From Anaerolineae bacterium (GTDB lineage Bacteria; Chloroflexota; Anaerolineae; UBA1429): a stretch of DNA of 6,787 nucleotides. Numbering within the stretch: the stretch's first letter is position 1; each line of letters opens with the position of its first letter. The translations under genes were made by a program, and so were the position numbers. Where the stretch lies: the NCBI GenBank assembly GCA_016928125.1, contig JAFGLK010000402.1, forward strand, positions 1-6,787, written 5' to 3'. Positions 4,434-6,787 of this stretch are shown here, one piece after another. The notes below the pieces were generated by a model, which saw only the letters and a program-made list of their open reading frames with translations, was not told the DNA's origin and did not search any database.

Positions 4434-6787
4434 ATGGCCGCTCTACCCAGCAGATTCTCGGCCGCCAGCCGTAGTCGAAGGCCCTTTTGGGTGATCCTTG
4501 TCCCGCTCACGGCCCTTTTCATGTATCGCTGGTTGGGATCGGGCCTGCCCCTAAGTCCACGCGGAGAGAGCCAAATCGAGATCGGCTACCTCTGGATGCT
4601 GAGGCGGCTTTGGGCTCAAGGGGATGGGCTGCGGGGCTGGAATCCTTATCTGCTTTCAGGCGTGTCCACTGCTATCAGCCGTTCATATCCCCTATTCCTT
4701 CCGCTCGCCGCGCTATCACACCTCCTGGGCATCTCGCCTGAGACGATCTTCAGGTGGATGCAGTGGCTGGCCATCTGCCTATCCGGGCTCGGGATGTACC
4801 TGTATCTACGGCGCCTCTCAAGCACATCAGCCACTGATGCCGGCACGGGAACGGGAGGATCATCAGCAGCGGCCGTGGCCGCGGCGGCGATATTTGCGTT
4901 TTTTCCCGCACGCATCATGCTCACCGCCGAGTCGATGGCTGTGGCCTGTGTCTGGGCTGCGCTACCCTGGACCTTTTGGGCTTACGAGCGGATACACCAG
5001 CCGCTTCGCCATGGCTGGCGCTCTGTCATCGTTTGGGCCCTGACGCTCGCCTGGATCGTGATCATTGACGCGGAGTGGCTCGCCCTATTGCTGCCAATCC
5101 TGGCGCTATACATCGCTTTGCGCGAGCTCTGTGGAGCACAGGCCGCGCGCCAGAGAGTTCGCCAACCTGCTTCTGGCCTCATGAGCTTGGCCTGGACATC
5201 TTCTCCTGGCAGAACTCGCCTACGTATGCTCGCCCTGGTGATCCCTGTGACCGCCCTGCTCGTCGTCGCTCTGAGTCTGTTTCATCTGCTTCCAGGGCTC
5301 ATCGAGCGGCACCTGCTCTGGAGGCAGCCGGGCTCTGAGGGCCTGCCGATCTCGGGCCGTGGGCCTGTGCCTCTCGGACTCTGGGCGAAAGTCCTCGGTC
5401 AGAGATGGGCTCCAGGCTTTGGGCCCATGGCTTGGGGCTTGGGCGCTTTCCCTAACATGACCTGGTATCTGGGGGTTGTCCCCTGTCTCCTGGGAGTCGT
5501 GGGTCTGTTGCGAATACGCCACTGGCCCAACACATTGCCCCTCGTGGGCGTTCTCGGGGTGGCCATGTTGCTCTCGGCAGGGCCCACGATCCCTTTGAAC
5601 CTGGTCCACCTCTTGCTTGGGCGCATCCCTTGGATATCCCAACCGCTTCAAAATGCGTTGCACTATGTGTGGCCAGCATCCCTGGCTCTGGCCGCGTTGG
5701 CGGGGCTGGGCGTCGATCGGCTGGGCCAGATCCTGGGCATGGACTGGCGCGCCTCAACGATCGGCCAGTTGGCCGTTGGCCTGGGGATCATGGCCTTGGT
5801 CCTGATCGACTTTTGGCCCGCGACGCAGGCCTATGGGGCAGTGTATCAGTACCTCGAGAAGGACGAGATAGAGGCTCACCTGTGGCTTGATGCGGGACCT
5901 GGAGAGGAGCGCTATTGGGTGCCCCCGCAGCCCGATCGCCCCGGTCGGCGCTATACCGACACCTCGTATGCCATCCGCTACAATCGACGCCCCACCATCA
6001 GCGCGAACGAATATCACTGGCGATACGCGCCTCACCGCGCCGCCCTCTTTTACGGACAGGCTCTCCAGGGATACATCGAGGAGGGAAAGCTGCCGGTTGT
6101 TCCGCAGAGCATTCTCGATCTGGCTAACGTGCGCTATCTGGTACTGCCTCTGTGGCCGGCGCGGTACGAGCAGGCCCTAACCGGGTTGCCGGCGAGGGGG
6201 CCATGGCGCGTGACGCGCCGCGACCAGCACATCGCTCTGTTCGAGAATGCCCAAGTCTGGCCCTACGCCCATGCCTATGCAAGAGGCGCCTATGCTATCA
6301 CCTGGGAGGATAAGAAGCTTCTTGAGAGCCTGCCATGGTTCTTGGCGCGAGGCTATGCGCTGGTCGAGGCGCCAAAAGAGGACGTGGATGGGCTGCTGGG
6401 GCAGGGGCAACCGCTCCAGTCTTTTGCGGCGGACTCTCCCCAGGCTTGGCCCACTGTGCGCCCCCCCGACGTGACGTTGGCCATGGCACGACCCAAAGCG
6501 ACCGAGATCTGGATCCGCTTCGAGGGAGAGGGCCCGTTTCTGCTGATGATCAGCGAAACCTGGTACCCGCACTGGCGCGCGTATGTGAACGACGCGCGTC
6601 AGCCCTTGTTGCGTTTGAACGGGAACTATGTCGGCGTCTTTGTGAATGCCCGCGCGGGGCACGCGCTTTTCCGCTATCGCCGACCATTCTATCTGTGGTT
6701 GGGCTGGGTCGTGAGCGCGCTCACAGCCATCGGTCTCCTGGCGTATGCGCTACGTCCTCAGCCGGTGCGTCTTCGCCCCGATGCCTG
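4434..6787 (+). CDS. Large YfhO / PTPS-related-like polytopic membrane protein, stop just outside window
   Basis: The ORF is open to the right edge: 784 codons, with the window ending in TG, so a TGA at 6786-6788 is possible. The basic N-terminus (RFSAASRSRRP) precedes a helix at 18-34. A loop with E45, E49 and GWNPYLLSG (68-76) follows, then many helices (about 83-123, 143-160, 165-185, 196-228, 264-288, 342-360, 366-395, 408-430, 443-462). A long soluble region (about 465-750) follows, holding LDLANVRYLVLP (561-572) and ISETWYPHWRAYVND (706-720). A last helix lies at 752-772. This plan, with a YxGWxAYVDG-like segment before a C-terminal helix, is that of YfhO-type and PTPS-related membrane proteins, some of which act in glycosylation of lipoteichoic acid or other surface glycans. 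The low-complexity stretch TSATDAGTGTGGSS (131-144) looks like a linker. ATG 4434 is preferred; ATG 4377 is in frame but lacks a ribosome site. Exact function is unknown. Confidence 0.88.
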   Translation, partial: MAALPSRFSAASRSRRPFWVILVPLTALFMYRWLGSGLPLSPRGESQIEIGYLWMLRRLWAQGDGLRGWNPYLLSGVSTAISRSYPLFLPLAALSHLLGISPETIFRWMQWLAICLSGLGMYLYLRRLSSTSATDAGTGTGGSSAAAVAAAAIFAFFPARIMLTAESMAVACVWAALPWTFWAYERIHQPLRHGWRSVIVWALTLAWIVIIDAEWLALLLPILALYIALRELCGAQAARQRVRQPASGLMSLAWTSSPGRTRLRMLALVIPVTALLVVALSLFHLLPGLIERHLLWRQPGSEGLPISGRGPVPLGLWAKVLGQRWAPGFGPMAWGLGAFPNMTWYLGVVPCLLGVVGLLRIRHWPNTLPLVGVLGVAMLLSAGPTIPLNLVHLLLGRIPWISQPLQNALHYVWPASLALAALAGLGVDRLGQILGMDWRASTIGQLAVGLGIMALVLIDFWPATQAYGAVYQYLEKDEIEAHLWLDAGPGEERYWVPPQPDRPGRRYTDTSYAIRYNRRPTISANEYHWRYAPHRAALFYGQALQGYIEEGKLPVVPQSILDLANVRYLVLPLWPARYEQALTGLPARGPWRVTRRDQHIALFENAQVWPYAHAYARGAYAITWEDKKLLESLPWFLARGYALVEAPKEDVDGLLGQGQPLQSFAADSPQAWPTVRPPDVTLAMARPKATEIWIRFEGEGPFLLMISETWYPHWRAYVNDARQPLLRLNGNYVGVFVNARAGHALFRYRRPFYLWLGWVVSALTAIGLLAYALRPQPVRLRPDA

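Noticed and set aside
4189..4494. A 101-codon plus-strand frame across the divergent promoter region
   Set aside because: It overlaps the starts of both flanking genes and both promoter candidates, has no ribosome site, and its translation is Cys/Arg/Pro-rich with no recognisable pattern.
5220..5663. Minus-strand open frame of 147 codons inside the right membrane protein gene
   Set aside because: It is hydrophilic, low in pattern, and antisense to continuous membrane helices of the plus-strand gene; a shadow frame.
6177..6662. Minus-strand open frame of 161 codons near the right end
   Set aside because: It is antisense to the soluble YfhO-type region, which has recognisable motifs on the plus strand; no independent evidence for translation.

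Overview
The window is GC-rich, gene-dense bacterial DNA holding five protein-coding genes: four on the minus strand in a row, and one on the plus strand diverging from them. No RNA genes, insertion sequences or CRISPR arrays are visible. The membrane-protein and radical SAM types, GC content and gene style remind me of Chloroflexota (Anaerolineae-like) genomes. That placement is an impression from protein style, not a demonstrated taxonomy.

Layout. From about 4204 leftwards on the minus strand run: (1) a GT2 glycosyltransferase with C-terminal membrane helices (3191-4204); (2) a radical SAM protein with a SPASM-like cysteine-rich C-terminus (1884-3059); (3) a soluble GT2 enzyme of the dolichyl/polyprenyl-phosphate sugar synthase type (1092-1835); (4) a polytopic membrane protein with a GT-C-like look, running off the left edge (<1-1082). 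Gaps are 131, 48 and 9 bases. Genes 2-4 look like one transcription unit. A perfect TATAAT in the 131-base gap suggests that gene 2 also has its own promoter. On the plus strand, a 784-residue YfhO/PTPS-related-like membrane protein begins at 4434 and reaches the right edge, where its stop codon probably lies one base outside the window.

The 229-base region between the divergent genes carries a convincing plus-strand promoter (TTGACA, 17-base spacer, extended -10) and a plausible minus-strand promoter (TTGTCA, 17-base spacer, TTTCAT). It also holds a 7-base inverted repeat and a 7-base direct repeat close to the minus-strand gene start.

How the genes may work together (inference). The soluble GT2 would load a sugar onto a polyprenyl phosphate carrier. 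The multi-pass membrane proteins, whose cores resemble GT-C glycosyltransferases, could transfer such sugars outside the membrane. The membrane-anchored GT2 would add sugars from nucleotide donors at the inner face. The radical SAM enzyme would modify a sugar, lipid or peptide in the same pathway. The cluster is therefore best read as a cell-surface glycan or glycolipid locus of unknown product, with the radical SAM enzyme as its least understood member.
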